From the NCBI RefSeq assembly GCF_900176595.1, contig NZ_LT838813.1, positions 5,660,001 to 5,724,000 of the forward strand: DNA of 64,000 nucleotides, written 5' to 3'. This document shows, one piece after another, positions 8,734 to 17,694 of the stretch. This DNA is from Aquiflexum balticum DSM 16537 (GTDB lineage Bacteria; Bacteroidota; Bacteroidia; Cytophagales; Cyclobacteriaceae). The notes beneath the pieces were generated by a model. The model ran no database searches. It was not told where the DNA came from and saw only the letters and a list, made by a program, of their open reading frames with translations. Positions within the stretch are counted from its first letter, which is position 1; every line of letters begins with the position of its first letter. Position numbers and translations under genes: made by a program.

Positions 8734-9834
8734 ATGTCATACTTATCCCAAATCACCTCCCCCACTTTATTATTGGACGAAAAAATATGTAGGAACAACC
8801 TGAAGAAAATGGCCCTGAAAGCCAAATTCCAAGGAAAGAAACTTGTTCCGCATTTTAAAACATCCCAATCACATGAAGTGGGAGAATGGGCGAAGGAATA
8901 TGGCATCACAGAAATCACCGTTTCATCCATCAAAATGGCTGAATACTTTTGCGGACATGGTTGGGAAAATATTCATATAGCCTTTCCCTTCAACCCACTT
9001 GAAACAAAAAAACTCAGTGAATTGGCTAAAAACCAATCTCTTTCTGTACAATTGATCAATGAAGCTGTCACAGAAAAACTGGCTAAAGATCTGGATTACC
9101 CTGTTGGTTTTTTTATAGAAATTGATGCGGGGTATGGGAGAACCGGAGTGGAAGTTTCTGATTTTGGATTGATAGAAGCCATTTTAAGAAAGGCTAAAAG
9201 TACCGATAAACTTAGATTTAAAGGATTTTATCTGCATCCCGGACATACATACTATACTGCAGATAAGGCAAAAATATATGAGGAAAGTTTAGCTGCCCTC
9301 AACATGCTCAAAAACAAATACAGCACTGAATACCCAAAACTGGTTACTAGGCTCGGTGACACACCCGGTTGTTCTGTGATGGAAGATTTCGGGGACGTGG
9401 ATGAAATCGGTCCGGGCAACTTCGTTTTCTATGATATGATGCAGGTCAATCTCGGAAGCTGCAAAAGAGAGGATGTGGCAGTTGCCCTAGCGGTACCGGT
9501 AGTGGATATCAAAAAAGAAAGGAAAGAAATCCTAATACACGGTGGCGGTGTGCATTTGGCCAAAGATGTGCTCATGGAACCGGATGGCAGTAAAAACTTC
9601 GGGGAGGTCGTGATTTTGAATGAAAACGGTTGGAGTATCCCCTTTGGACGATCTTATCTAAAAAGCATTTCCCAGGAACATGGTATTATTAAGGCATCTG
9701 ACGAACTTCTCGCTCAGGTGAAAGTGGGAGACCTATTGGGTATTTTGCCTGTTCATAGCTGTATGACGGCGGATTGTATGGGGGGTTATCTCTCTTTGAA
9801 TGGAGAGAAAATAGACCATGCGGAATCAATCTAA
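8734..9834 (+). CDS. PLP-dependent D-threonine aldolase / D-serine dehydratase-like enzyme
   Basis: Fold-III PLP enzyme of 366 aa. It starts with an alanine-racemase-like N-terminus (SPTLLLDEKICRNNLKKM) and has the PLP lysine in VPHFKTSQS (K42). Glycine-rich phosphate-binding and C-terminal metal segments follow: LIHGGGVHLAKD and PVHSCMTADCMGGY, where H and C match the metal-binding pair of the DSD1/D-threonine aldolase family. The expected reaction is cleavage of a beta-hydroxy-D-amino acid or dehydration of D-serine; the sequence does not decide which. It is monocistronic, divergent from the haem/HEAT gene and convergent with the DUF2490 gene. Confidence 0.88.
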   Translation: MSYLSQITSPTLLLDEKICRNNLKKMALKAKFQGKKLVPHFKTSQSHEVGEWAKEYGITEITVSSIKMAEYFCGHGWENIHIAFPFNPLETKKLSELAKNQSLSVQLINEAVTEKLAKDLDYPVGFFIEIDAGYGRTGVEVSDFGLIEAILRKAKSTDKLRFKGFYLHPGHTYYTADKAKIYEESLAALNMLKNKYSTEYPKLVTRLGDTPGCSVMEDFGDVDEIGPGNFVFYDMMQVNLGSCKREDVAVALAVPVVDIKKERKEILIHGGGVHLAKDVLMEPDGSKNFGEVVILNENGWSIPFGRSYLKSISQEHGIIKASDELLAQVKVGDLLGILPVHSCMTADCMGGYLSLNGEKIDHAESI

Positions 9835-9881
9835 GGAAGCTTTGATTTTGTAAATTCCCAATCCAATCAAAATAAGTGTGT

Positions 9882-10736
9882 TTAATAAAAGTTCGGGACT
9901 ATACTTTCAGATTGGGATATTTTCTTTTTGTAGTAAAAATCAAAATTATGGTATAAACTTACCCTGACGATATCCCGGTCATTGAAATCAAATCCATTGG
10001 ACCTTTGCTGAATGCTTCTCATATATCCGGTTTGGATCTGAATATTTTCATTCAGAATATAGCCCAAACCAATAAATGACCTATTGTCTTCCAAAAAATT
10101 AAGTTGGATTGATCTCCCTGCCTGAATAAAAATCTCATTGTAAAGGGACAAAAACAAGGTCTTTTTCTGTAATTCCTTTGAGTTGATCGGTACATAAGCC
10201 ATCAATTTATACCTGAATCTATGTGTCAGTTCGAAAGGGGAATCCACAATAAAATCTCTCCTCCATCTCTGTTCCAACCTGATTTGGTGGTAAACTTTTA
10301 CTCTTCCTACCGGCTGGATAAAAAGGAACTGTTGCCAAAATCTAAATTGAGGCACCACTTTATCCAGAGGGGTGTTTTCGGGATATTGTTTTTCGTCCAC
10401 CCAATAAAATGGCGTGACAATACCTCCTGTAATTTCAAAATTATTTGTAAGAAGATAAGAAAGACCCAACCTGATGTACAATTGATTCATTTCATTGATG
10501 AAATTGTCCCTGGTCCGAATATGGTATTCACCATTGTACCACAACTTTTCACCTATCCTATACTTGGTATAAATACCGGTCCATAGAAACTGACCTCCAA
10601 ATGTTTCTCTTTGTCTCACAGAATCAGATTCTGAACCTTGGCCAAATGAGAAACTATTTATTCTAAAGCAAATAAAGAACAATATCAGCAGCTTCCATGC
10701 AGCTGAAAATGATAAGTCTTTCCCTCCATACATCAT
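9882..10736 (-). CDS. DUF2490 outer-membrane barrel-like protein
   Basis: Protein of 284 aa with an N-terminal signal (about residues 12-32) and alternating beta-strand pattern throughout, rich in aromatic residues (WTGIYTKYRIGEKLWYNGEY, LRLGLSYLLTNNFEIT-like strands). It matches the general form of DUF2490 proteins, predicted small outer-membrane barrels of unknown function; the last strand ends in a hydrophobic-rich tail (VPNFY). Its ATG overlaps the stop of the 657-aa gene by four bases (ATGA), so the two are made together. No function is known. Confidence 0.75.
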   Translation of the reverse strand: MMYGGKDLSFSAAWKLLILFFICFRINSFSFGQGSESDSVRQRETFGGQFLWTGIYTKYRIGEKLWYNGEYHIRTRDNFINEMNQLYIRLGLSYLLTNNFEITGGIVTPFYWVDEKQYPENTPLDKVVPQFRFWQQFLFIQPVGRVKVYHQIRLEQRWRRDFIVDSPFELTHRFRYKLMAYVPINSKELQKKTLFLSLYNEIFIQAGRSIQLNFLEDNRSFIGLGYILNENIQIQTGYMRSIQQRSNGFDFNDRDIVRVSLYHNFDFYYKKKISQSESIVPNFY

Positions 10737-12706
10737 AGTCCCAAGATTTTTTTGATCTGAGAAATATCGCTTTCCGTGCTTAATCTTCTTTCAAGCTTAT
10801 TGGTATTGCCCTCCCTTAATTCTTTCATTTTAAAAAGTAAATTTTCAATATCGAGCAAATGATCTTTGATATTTTTATAAGTCTCTTCGTTTCTCAAATT
10901 TTCCAAATAAGTATTATAAACGCGTTCACCGGCCTCCACAATCCGTCTTTTTCTCAGTACTCTAAAAGTCGGGTTAAATGTGAAGGGATCTAAAGTAACC
11001 TCTGTATATTGTTCCCTTACCTCCGACCACGCGTTTACAAATTTGGGCATTTCAAGGATGATGGACTCTGCCACTTCGAGAAGTTCTACAATCTCAAGTC
11101 CTGTAGCAAACCTTTCCTCATAAACTGAAGTCAAGGAATATTTTTCATTCAAATCATTGAATTCAGAAATGAGAATATTCTTTTTGATCTCATTGACCGC
11201 CTGATTAATTGAAATATCATCAGAATAAAAAGAATTGTAAAGTGAATCTATCCTGGTTTTAATATCCAAAATTTCATTTTCGACTGACTCCAGTTCTTCG
11301 CTTTGTCTGATTTGGGCCAATTCTTTCATAATGTAGGCCCCTACCTCATTGACTTTATTCTGTTTTTCCATCAAATAAGACCTGAATAATTCAATGAGAT
11401 TTTTATTGTTATCCGCAAGACTTGTGTACTCTACTTCCTTAAAAAATTGCTTCTCTTCAAATTCATAACTAATGGTGTCAACAGCAGTTAAAAAACTAAA
11501 CCCCTCTCTTGAAAAAATTGATTGATCGATATAATATATATCTTCAGAAGAAAAAATATCCACAACATTTTTGAAAGCCTTTAATTTTTCAACATTGTAT
11601 TGGAAAAACTCATAGGCAAATGACAATGAATCTTTTCTAAACCTGTTTATTGCCAAAGCATTCCTTGAAGCGAGTACTTTGACATCATTTTCAAGTTTGT
11701 CAAACTCTTTTTTCAGCGCTTCAATATCCTTAAGTTCTTCTTCAGAAATGTCATACTTAAACCGTTTGGTATGGATAGGGTATTGAATCATTTCGTTTTG
11801 TTGGTTCACAAATAAGGTGTCGTAGGATAATATTTTTATCAAAAAGTCTTCCAATACTTTATTTCCCTGTGTCTGACCCGAATATTCTGTGGATAAATCC
11901 CTGAACCCGTCATTGAACATCAACCCAAACAGATTGTCAGCAATCCGAAAACCCACTTTTTTACCCTCCGCAATATCATTTAGTTTATTGATTGTATTGA
12001 AATATATCACCTCTTCGATAATCAGTCCCGATTCAGCTTCAACTTTATTGAGGCCTATAAGAAACCCGTTTTCATACCTTCTGCTTTCTTTAATTAATTT
12101 CCCATCAATAATATAATTGAACTCCCAATTTCCATCCATCACACCGTTTTGAATGGTTTCACCGGAGACTTGAATGATATCCTCCCCCTGATATTCCTCG
12201 AATTTGAAATCCCCTAAGATGTCCCCCTCAGAAAACCTCAAATTGTAACTTCTGGATTTTGCCCTGAGATTTTCGTCTCGAAAGACATTTTCTCTTAGAC
12301 TCCAGGGTCCATGCGGTAAATTATCTTTATAAGAAGCAGACAGTATTTTATTGTTACTTTCAAGTGAAATAAGGGCGGAAAAATCCTTGACATCATTTAT
12401 TTTGACCAAATGGGTTTCATCCTCATAAGTCCATTTTTCTTCTTTTTGGTTTGAAGAATATGTTCCAGAAATATTTAGCTTGTAAAGGCGCCTTTTATCC
12501 AAAGAATCTACTCTGATACTTGAAAATGAAAATGGTCCATCAAGTATCGCTCTGTTATTATCCTTTAATGTGTATTTAAAATCCCCGACCCCTTCAATAC
12601 CATTGAAATTAAATTTGCCTTTATATGACGCTTGTCCAAAAACATCGATTGATGTAAGAAAATACAGCAAGACCAAAAATCTGAAAACTGAAATATTAGA
12701 AATCAT
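10733..12706 (-). CDS. Secreted protein of unknown function, 657 aa
   Basis: I do not recognise this protein. It has a signal peptide (residues 1-24, ending near VFGQA). A beta-rich N-terminal half (about 25-270) follows, with MORN-like phrases such as LPHGPWSLRENVF, VMDGNWEFNYIIDGKLIKE and YENGFLIGLNKVEAE. The C-terminal half (about 310-650) is highly charged and helical, probably coiled coil (IEALKKEFDKLENDVKVLAS). The N-terminal half may be related to the antitoxin-repeat/MORN type of toxR-like fold seen in envelope proteins. It is translationally coupled to the downstream DUF2490 barrel, which suggests a periplasmic or surface partner of that protein. Confidence 0.7.
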   Translation of the reverse strand: MISNISVFRFLVLLYFLTSIDVFGQASYKGKFNFNGIEGVGDFKYTLKDNNRAILDGPFSFSSIRVDSLDKRRLYKLNISGTYSSNQKEEKWTYEDETHLVKINDVKDFSALISLESNNKILSASYKDNLPHGPWSLRENVFRDENLRAKSRSYNLRFSEGDILGDFKFEEYQGEDIIQVSGETIQNGVMDGNWEFNYIIDGKLIKESRRYENGFLIGLNKVEAESGLIIEEVIYFNTINKLNDIAEGKKVGFRIADNLFGLMFNDGFRDLSTEYSGQTQGNKVLEDFLIKILSYDTLFVNQQNEMIQYPIHTKRFKYDISEEELKDIEALKKEFDKLENDVKVLASRNALAINRFRKDSLSFAYEFFQYNVEKLKAFKNVVDIFSSEDIYYIDQSIFSREGFSFLTAVDTISYEFEEKQFFKEVEYTSLADNNKNLIELFRSYLMEKQNKVNEVGAYIMKELAQIRQSEELESVENEILDIKTRIDSLYNSFYSDDISINQAVNEIKKNILISEFNDLNEKYSLTSVYEERFATGLEIVELLEVAESIILEMPKFVNAWSEVREQYTEVTLDPFTFNPTFRVLRKRRIVEAGERVYNTYLENLRNEETYKNIKDHLLDIENLLFKMKELREGNTNKLERRLSTESDISQIKKILGL

Positions 12707-12882
12707 AAACTTGAAAGTGTATCTCTATAGAAATATCTTCATTTAATAATTGTCCTACCTTTTTTTATTGCTTGAGTTTTGAATACACAAAATTTAAAAT
12801 ACCCATATTCTAAATTAATTTTTTAAATAATAATTAATTGATAATTGGTGAAAATCGAAACAACAATTCATTTGGTTTTATT

Positions 12883-13209
12883 TCAACTATAACTCTTTAA
12901 AGAAAATAGAATTTCCACAAACCCTTTTTTTCCATACTGTGATTCGGTAGGCAATTCCCCATGTTGTTGATCAATAATGTAAATTTCAATTGTTGAAGCT
13001 CCTTTCTTCTTGGCATAGGCACGAAGTCCAGCTTCAACATCTTTCAATATTTTTTCTGCCCGGTCCGTATTATCCGATGCAGTTTTTTTAAAATAAGTCC
13101 ATTCAGACTTTTCGATTGGAGATGTATTAATATAGGTAATCTTTATATCTTCCTGAACCAGCAACAGTCTTATACAAATGGCAAGAAACAAGTTGATTGA
13201 AATGTTCAT
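12883..13209 (-). CDS. Small secreted protein of unknown function
   Basis: A 108-aa protein not recognised as any family. The first 18 residues are hydrophobic (INLFLAICIRLLLV) and could be a signal peptide or anchor. The mature part is polar, with a helical stretch (DRAEKILKDVEAGLRAYAKKKG) and a C-terminal beta pair (IEIYIIDQQHG, GFVEILFSL). It is monocistronic, and a TGTGA-N6-TCAC palindrome lies 12 bases before its start codon, which may regulate it. Confidence 0.6.
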   Translation of the reverse strand: MNISINLFLAICIRLLLVQEDIKITYINTSPIEKSEWTYFKKTASDNTDRAEKILKDVEAGLRAYAKKKGASTIEIYIIDQQHGELPTESQYGKKGFVEILFSLKSYS

Positions 13210-13220
13210 GATTTCATAAT

Positions 13221-13236
13221 TGTGACAAATGTCACT
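13221..13236. promoter_or_regulatory. CRP/FNR-like palindrome upstream of small gene
   Basis: TGTGACAAATGTCACT is close to the CRP consensus TGTGA-N6-TCACA and contains a perfect 6-bp inverted repeat (GTGACA/TGTCAC). It sits just before the start of the 108-aa gene on the minus strand. The assignment rests on similarity only. Confidence 0.35.
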
Positions 13237-13269
13237 TTATAAATTACCGGATTTCTTCCCTAATCGTTC

Positions 13270-13301
13270 AAAAAAACCACGTTTTTTTTTTGAAACGTGG
13301 T
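13270..13301 (-). terminator. Terminator of the arginine decarboxylase gene
   Basis: A 9-bp perfect stem (13277-13285 with 13293-13301) is followed on the minus strand by six or more T residues. It lies 11 bases after the decarboxylase stop codon. Confidence 0.8.
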
Positions 13302-13311
13302 CAGGAATTGA

Positions 13312-14700
13312 TCAATAGCCAAGTATTTTCAGCATACTTTCACTGTCTTGTTCTGAAGCAAAAAGCCAATGTTTGATGCTGCCGTCTTTATTTCTGTCAA
13401 TGATGACGTGCTTGGGTGCAGGAATGAGACAATGCTGAATTCCTCCATAACCTCCGAGAGATTCCTGATAAGCCCCAGTATGGAAGAAGCCTATATATTG
13501 TTTTCTGCCCTCTTCGATTTTGGGAAGGTAAATATTGAACTGATGGGCCTCGGAATTATAATAATCCATACTGTCGCAGGTCAATCCCCCAAGACTTATA
13601 TTATGGTACTCTTCATCCCAATTGTTTACTGCAAGCATGATGTATTTTTGGTTCATTCCCCAACTGTCAGGCAATTGTGTGATGAAGCTGCCATCTATCA
13701 TATACCATAATTCCTTATCATTCTGTAATTTTTCATCCAAAATAGAGTATAAAACAGCACCGCTTTCACCTACTGTGTAGCTTCCGAATTCTGTGAAAAT
13801 ATTCGGTTCATCTGTATGGTTTTTGGCACACATCCATTTAATGTTTTTCACAATTTGTTCGGCCATATACTGATAATCATAATCAAAAAACACATTGTAT
13901 TTGATGGGCCACCCACCTCCAATATCCATGGAATCAAGAGAAGGCGCTACCTTTTTCAAATCAACATACTTTTGGATAAAGCGGGTCAGTTCAGACCAAT
14001 AATAGGCCGTATCCTTGATGCCGGAGTTAAGGAAAAAATGAAGCATTTTCAAAGTTACATTCGGATTATCCTTGATTTTTTCCTCATAGAGACTGATGAT
14101 ATCATTGTACCTGACCCCAAGTCTAGAGGTGTAAAAACCAAATTTAGGTTCCTCATCTGCCGCAATCCTGATACCAACCTGGAAGGGAACTTTTACATGT
14201 TCCAAATAATAGTCGATTTCGGAAAGGTTATCCAATATCGGAATACAGTTCACAAACCCATCATTCAATAATTCAGACACATATTTCTTGTACAGTTCCC
14301 TTTTAAAGCCATTACAAATAATGTAAGTCTCTTTGGTGATTTTACCCTTTTCATACAGGCTTCTGACCAAAGGAATATCGAAAGTTGAAGAGGTTTCGAT
14401 ATGGATATCGTTTTTCAGAGCCTCATCCAATACGAAACTAAAATGGGACGACTTGGTACAATAGCAATAAGTATATTTTCCTTTATACTCATGCTTTTCT
14501 ATGGCGTTGCCAAAATAGGTTTTGGCATTTTGAATGTTCTCCGAAATCTTGGGTAAATAGGTAAGCTTTAGCGGCGTACCATAAGTTTTGATGATCTCCA
14601 TCAGGTTGACACCGTTGAAATGGAGTTCGTTATTATCTACATGAAACTCCTTTGTAGGGAAATCAAAGGTCTGCTGAATGAGATCAATGTATTTATTCAT
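13312..14700 (-). CDS. Arginine decarboxylase (fold-III PLP, Bacteroidota type)
   Basis: PLP-dependent decarboxylase of 462 aa that converts arginine to agmatine and CO2, the first step of the agmatine route to polyamines. It is the shorter Bacteroidota form, not the roughly 650-aa SpeA. The PLP lysine lies in YCTKSSHF (K83), glycine loop SMDIGGGWPI binds the cofactor phosphate, and ELWYMIDGSFITQLPDSWG and GLTCDSMDYY belong to the C-terminal barrel; CDSMD carries the conserved active-site CDS motif. It is monocistronic with a strong terminator downstream. Arginine specificity rests on recognition of the Bacteroidota family; other basic amino acids are possible. Confidence 0.85.
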   Translation of the reverse strand: MNKYIDLIQQTFDFPTKEFHVDNNELHFNGVNLMEIIKTYGTPLKLTYLPKISENIQNAKTYFGNAIEKHEYKGKYTYCYCTKSSHFSFVLDEALKNDIHIETSSTFDIPLVRSLYEKGKITKETYIICNGFKRELYKKYVSELLNDGFVNCIPILDNLSEIDYYLEHVKVPFQVGIRIAADEEPKFGFYTSRLGVRYNDIISLYEEKIKDNPNVTLKMLHFFLNSGIKDTAYYWSELTRFIQKYVDLKKVAPSLDSMDIGGGWPIKYNVFFDYDYQYMAEQIVKNIKWMCAKNHTDEPNIFTEFGSYTVGESGAVLYSILDEKLQNDKELWYMIDGSFITQLPDSWGMNQKYIMLAVNNWDEEYHNISLGGLTCDSMDYYNSEAHQFNIYLPKIEEGRKQYIGFFHTGAYQESLGGYGGIQHCLIPAPKHVIIDRNKDGSIKHWLFASEQDSESMLKILGY

Positions 14701-14767
14701 TTTAATAGTCGATTTAATGCTTGAAAACCAACTACAAAACTTGCTTTTAATATTGGTAATTCAAACG

Positions 14768-14804
14768 AAAAAAGGGGAAAATCCAAATGGAAGCTCCCCT
14801 TTTT
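14768..14804 (-). terminator. Terminator downstream of the 161-aa gene
   Basis: A 10-bp A-rich/G-rich stem (14769-14778 with 14795-14804) ends in a T run on the minus strand, between the 161-aa gene and the decarboxylase start. Confidence 0.65.
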
Positions 14805-14828
14805 GTAAGATTTAATATTCAGAAAACA

Positions 14829-15314
14829 TTAGGCGAAAAGCTCCATTTTCAGGAATTGCTCTTCTTTGGCAAATGCTTTTTGGTTTGCAATGGACTTTTT
14901 CAAAATCTGTTTGAATCTGATTTCATCTGAAATAAATCTGAAAATTTTCGTCAGATAATTTTTGACTCCTTCTTCCTCAGAAACATAAAATTTTAAGGAA
15001 TACCGTGACAATTCCTTCTCAAAATCAAGGATTACAGCATCCTTATGACCTAAATTGATTAGACCATTAAAAAGTCCCTTTATCGCATGAAATTCTTCAG
15101 AAAGCTCAAAGTAGATTACTTGGAAACTCTTTTTGGCCTCTGGGAAATTCGGGAAATCAAATGAAGCGGTCTCGATCACATTCACCATTTCGCAACTTTC
15201 CATGATTTCCAATGGATTCAATCCTATACCATTGATCTCTTGCTTTTTGGTGATTTTTTGGAAAGCAAATGATTCATTTGCTGCGAATGAAGTAGATAGT
15301 GATTGTGAACTCAT
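14829..15314 (-). CDS. Conserved-looking hypothetical protein, 161 aa
   Basis: Not recognised. No signal peptide or membrane segment is seen. The N-terminal 40 residues are polar, then an alternating alpha/beta pattern follows (KKSFQVIYFELSEEF, DAVILDFEKELSRYSLKFYV) and a long basic C-terminal helix (FKQILKKSIANQKAFAKEE). It is probably a small cytoplasmic protein. A TACTTTTG promoter-like box lies about 26 bases upstream and a terminator downstream, so it is monocistronic. Confidence 0.65.
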   Translation of the reverse strand: MSSQSLSTSFAANESFAFQKITKKQEINGIGLNPLEIMESCEMVNVIETASFDFPNFPEAKKSFQVIYFELSEEFHAIKGLFNGLINLGHKDAVILDFEKELSRYSLKFYVSEEEGVKNYLTKIFRFISDEIRFKQILKKSIANQKAFAKEEQFLKMELFA

Positions 15315-15339
15315 AACTTTAGATATTAATTGAATGATT

Positions 15340-15347
15340 CAAAAGTA
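15340..15347 (-). promoter_or_regulatory. Bacteroidota -7 box candidate
   Basis: TACTTTTG on the minus strand fits TAnnTTTG. It lies 26 bases upstream of the 161-aa gene's start codon. No good -33 element is seen. Confidence 0.35.
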
Positions 15348-15607
15348 ATCGAAGGTTTTATAATTTCCTAATTACCCTATAATTTTTGTAGGGTTTATTG
15401 CATATTTTTTTTGCTTTTAATAATTTTAACAATGTCTTTGGAAGGTAATCTCCTTTCAGTTTGCGACTTTTTTTATAACAAACCCAATTTCAAAAAAAAA
15501 TTGTGACATCAAAAGCAGAGAAAAAAACACTATCTTTCATTTTCAGTTTTTAGATTAATCTTTGAAATTTTCAGAAAATTGTTTCCTTTGCATCAGATAT
15601 CACCCCA

Positions 15608-17692
15608 ATGTCACCCCGTAAATTAAAATATAAGCACAGTCCTGGGCAAAGTTTCCCTATTGGCCCCTCCTTTATGCATGGAGGTATTAATTTCTGTTTA
15701 TTTTCCAAAAATGCAGAATGGGTAGAGTTGTTGTTTTTTGATAAGGCAGAAGACACAAAACCCAGTCAATCAATCAGATTGGATCCAAACATCAACAAGA
15801 CTTACAAGTATTGGCACGTGTTTGTTGAAGGTGTAAAGCCAGGTCAATTGTACGGTTACAGGATTCATGGTCCATTCAATCCTGCAAAGGGCCATAGATT
15901 TGATGCTTCAAAAGTAATTTTAGACCCTTATGCCAAATCAGTAACGATACCTGATGGATATAACCGCAAAGCCTTGAGTGTTTTTGGGGATTCCTCTGCC
16001 AGGTCCATGAAAAGCGTATTGGTGGACCTTAGCCAATATGATTGGGAAGGAGATGAACATCCGAGAAGTCCTTTTTCCAGAACGGTTATATATGAACTCC
16101 ATGTTGGCGGATTTACCAAAAGAGCCAATTCAGGGGTTGAGGAAGGTAAAAGAGGAACCTTCCTGGGTTTAATTGAAAAAATCCCCTATTTGGTCGAGTT
16201 GGGTATCACAGCGGTGGAACTACTTCCCATTTTCCAATTTGACAGACAAGATGCGCCGGAAGGCCGGGTAAATTATTGGGGATACAGTCCGATTTCTTTC
16301 TTTGCCCCACATCAGGGGTACAGCTCCGGAAAAGATCCGCTTCAGGTTTTGAATGACTTCAGGGATATGGTGAAAGCCTTCCATAAAGCAGGCATAGAGG
16401 TGATTTTGGATGTCGTCTTCAACCATACTGCTGAAAATCATGAAGAAGGACCCACTTATACTTTCCGCGGGATAGACAACAGCGTTTATTATATCCTTGA
16501 CAATGATAGGTCTAAATACAAGAATTTTTCGGGTACGGGGAACACACTAAATGCTAATCAGTCTATAGTGCGTAGAATGATCCTTTCAAGTCTTCATTTT
16601 TGGGTCAGGGATATGCATGTGGATGGATTCAGATTTGACCTTGCTTCTGTTTTGTCCCGAGATGAAAAAGGCAACCCCATCGAAAACGCACCCATTCTTT
16701 GGGATATTGAGTCTGACCCGATTCTGGCTGGAACCAAATTGATTGCTGAGGCATGGGATGCAGCGGGTTTGTACCAAGTCGGCAATTTCACAGGAGACAG
16801 TTGGAAAGAATGGAATGGGAGATTCCGGGATGATGTGAGGAGTTTTATGAGGGGGGATAAAGGAAAAGTAGGTCCTTTTGTGACCCGCTTGATTGGCAGT
16901 CCGGATATGTATGAAGCCAAAAACAGGGAATTGGAGCAAAGCATCAATTTTATAACCTGCCATGATGGCTTTACCTTACATGACCTGGTTTCCTACAATA
17001 AAAAACACAATGAAGCCAACGGAGAAAACAACCAAGACGGAAACAATGAAAATCTGAGTTGGAACTGCGGAATAGAAGGCCCTACCGACAATCAGGCAAT
17101 ACTCAAACTTCGAAGGCGACAGATAAAAAACTTTCTGACATTGAATATGCTTTCTCTCGGCGCCCCGATGCTCTTGATGGGCGATGAAATCCTACATACC
17201 CAAAAAGGGAATAATAATGCCTATTGTCAGGACAATGAGCTCTCCTGGTTTGATTGGGACCTCTTACAAAAAAACGGGGACATTTTCAGATTTGTGAAAA
17301 TTCTTATCAAGAAAAGGCTGAAAAGGGAATCCGCCCAGGCAAATTTCAATCTCAGCCTAAGGGAATTTCTTTCCCAGTCAACTATTCAATGGCACGGTGT
17401 CAAACTCAAGAACCCTGATTGGTCTTATAATTCCCATAGTATTGCCATGACCATCAATGCCCTGAGCGGAAAGATGGCCATGCATTATATGGTCAATGCG
17501 TATAGAAAAGCCCTGACTTTTGAAGTTCCCCGGGAAGTTGATGGCAAAAAGGTCACCTGGAGTCGGTGGATAGATACTGCATTGGATTCTCCCGAAGATA
17601 TTTGTCTCTGGCAACATGCCAAGCCACTTGCCAATGGTTCCTATCATGTTGAGGCCAACTCCATAGTTATCATCTTGTCCAAAATAGATTAA
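15608..17692 (+). CDS. glgX: Glycogen debranching enzyme GlgX
   Basis: Isoamylase-type GH13 enzyme (694 aa) that hydrolyses alpha-1,6 branches of glycogen limit dextrins. An N-terminal CBM48 domain (about 8-110, SFPIGPSFMHGGINFCLFS) precedes the barrel. The nucleophile is D344 in DGFRFDLAS, the acid/base E381 in LIAEAWDAAG, and the stabilising aspartate D453 in TCHDGFTLHD. DVVFNHTAEN and MGDEILHTQKGNNNAY match the GlgX subfamily. The length is normal. No other glycogen gene is adjacent. Its stop is two bases from the stop of the convergent aminotransferase. Confidence 0.95.
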   Translation: MSPRKLKYKHSPGQSFPIGPSFMHGGINFCLFSKNAEWVELLFFDKAEDTKPSQSIRLDPNINKTYKYWHVFVEGVKPGQLYGYRIHGPFNPAKGHRFDASKVILDPYAKSVTIPDGYNRKALSVFGDSSARSMKSVLVDLSQYDWEGDEHPRSPFSRTVIYELHVGGFTKRANSGVEEGKRGTFLGLIEKIPYLVELGITAVELLPIFQFDRQDAPEGRVNYWGYSPISFFAPHQGYSSGKDPLQVLNDFRDMVKAFHKAGIEVILDVVFNHTAENHEEGPTYTFRGIDNSVYYILDNDRSKYKNFSGTGNTLNANQSIVRRMILSSLHFWVRDMHVDGFRFDLASVLSRDEKGNPIENAPILWDIESDPILAGTKLIAEAWDAAGLYQVGNFTGDSWKEWNGRFRDDVRSFMRGDKGKVGPFVTRLIGSPDMYEAKNRELEQSINFITCHDGFTLHDLVSYNKKHNEANGENNQDGNNENLSWNCGIEGPTDNQAILKLRRRQIKNFLTLNMLSLGAPMLLMGDEILHTQKGNNNAYCQDNELSWFDWDLLQKNGDIFRFVKILIKKRLKRESAQANFNLSLREFLSQSTIQWHGVKLKNPDWSYNSHSIAMTINALSGKMAMHYMVNAYRKALTFEVPREVDGKKVTWSRWIDTALDSPEDICLWQHAKPLANGSYHVEANSIVIILSKID

Positions 17693-17694
17693 AA

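Noticed and set aside
10221-10586. 121-codon open frame opposite the DUF2490 gene
   Set aside because: Shadow frame; no start signal or family.
16586-16963. 125-codon open frame opposite glgX
   Set aside because: Lies entirely within glgX; no independent evidence.
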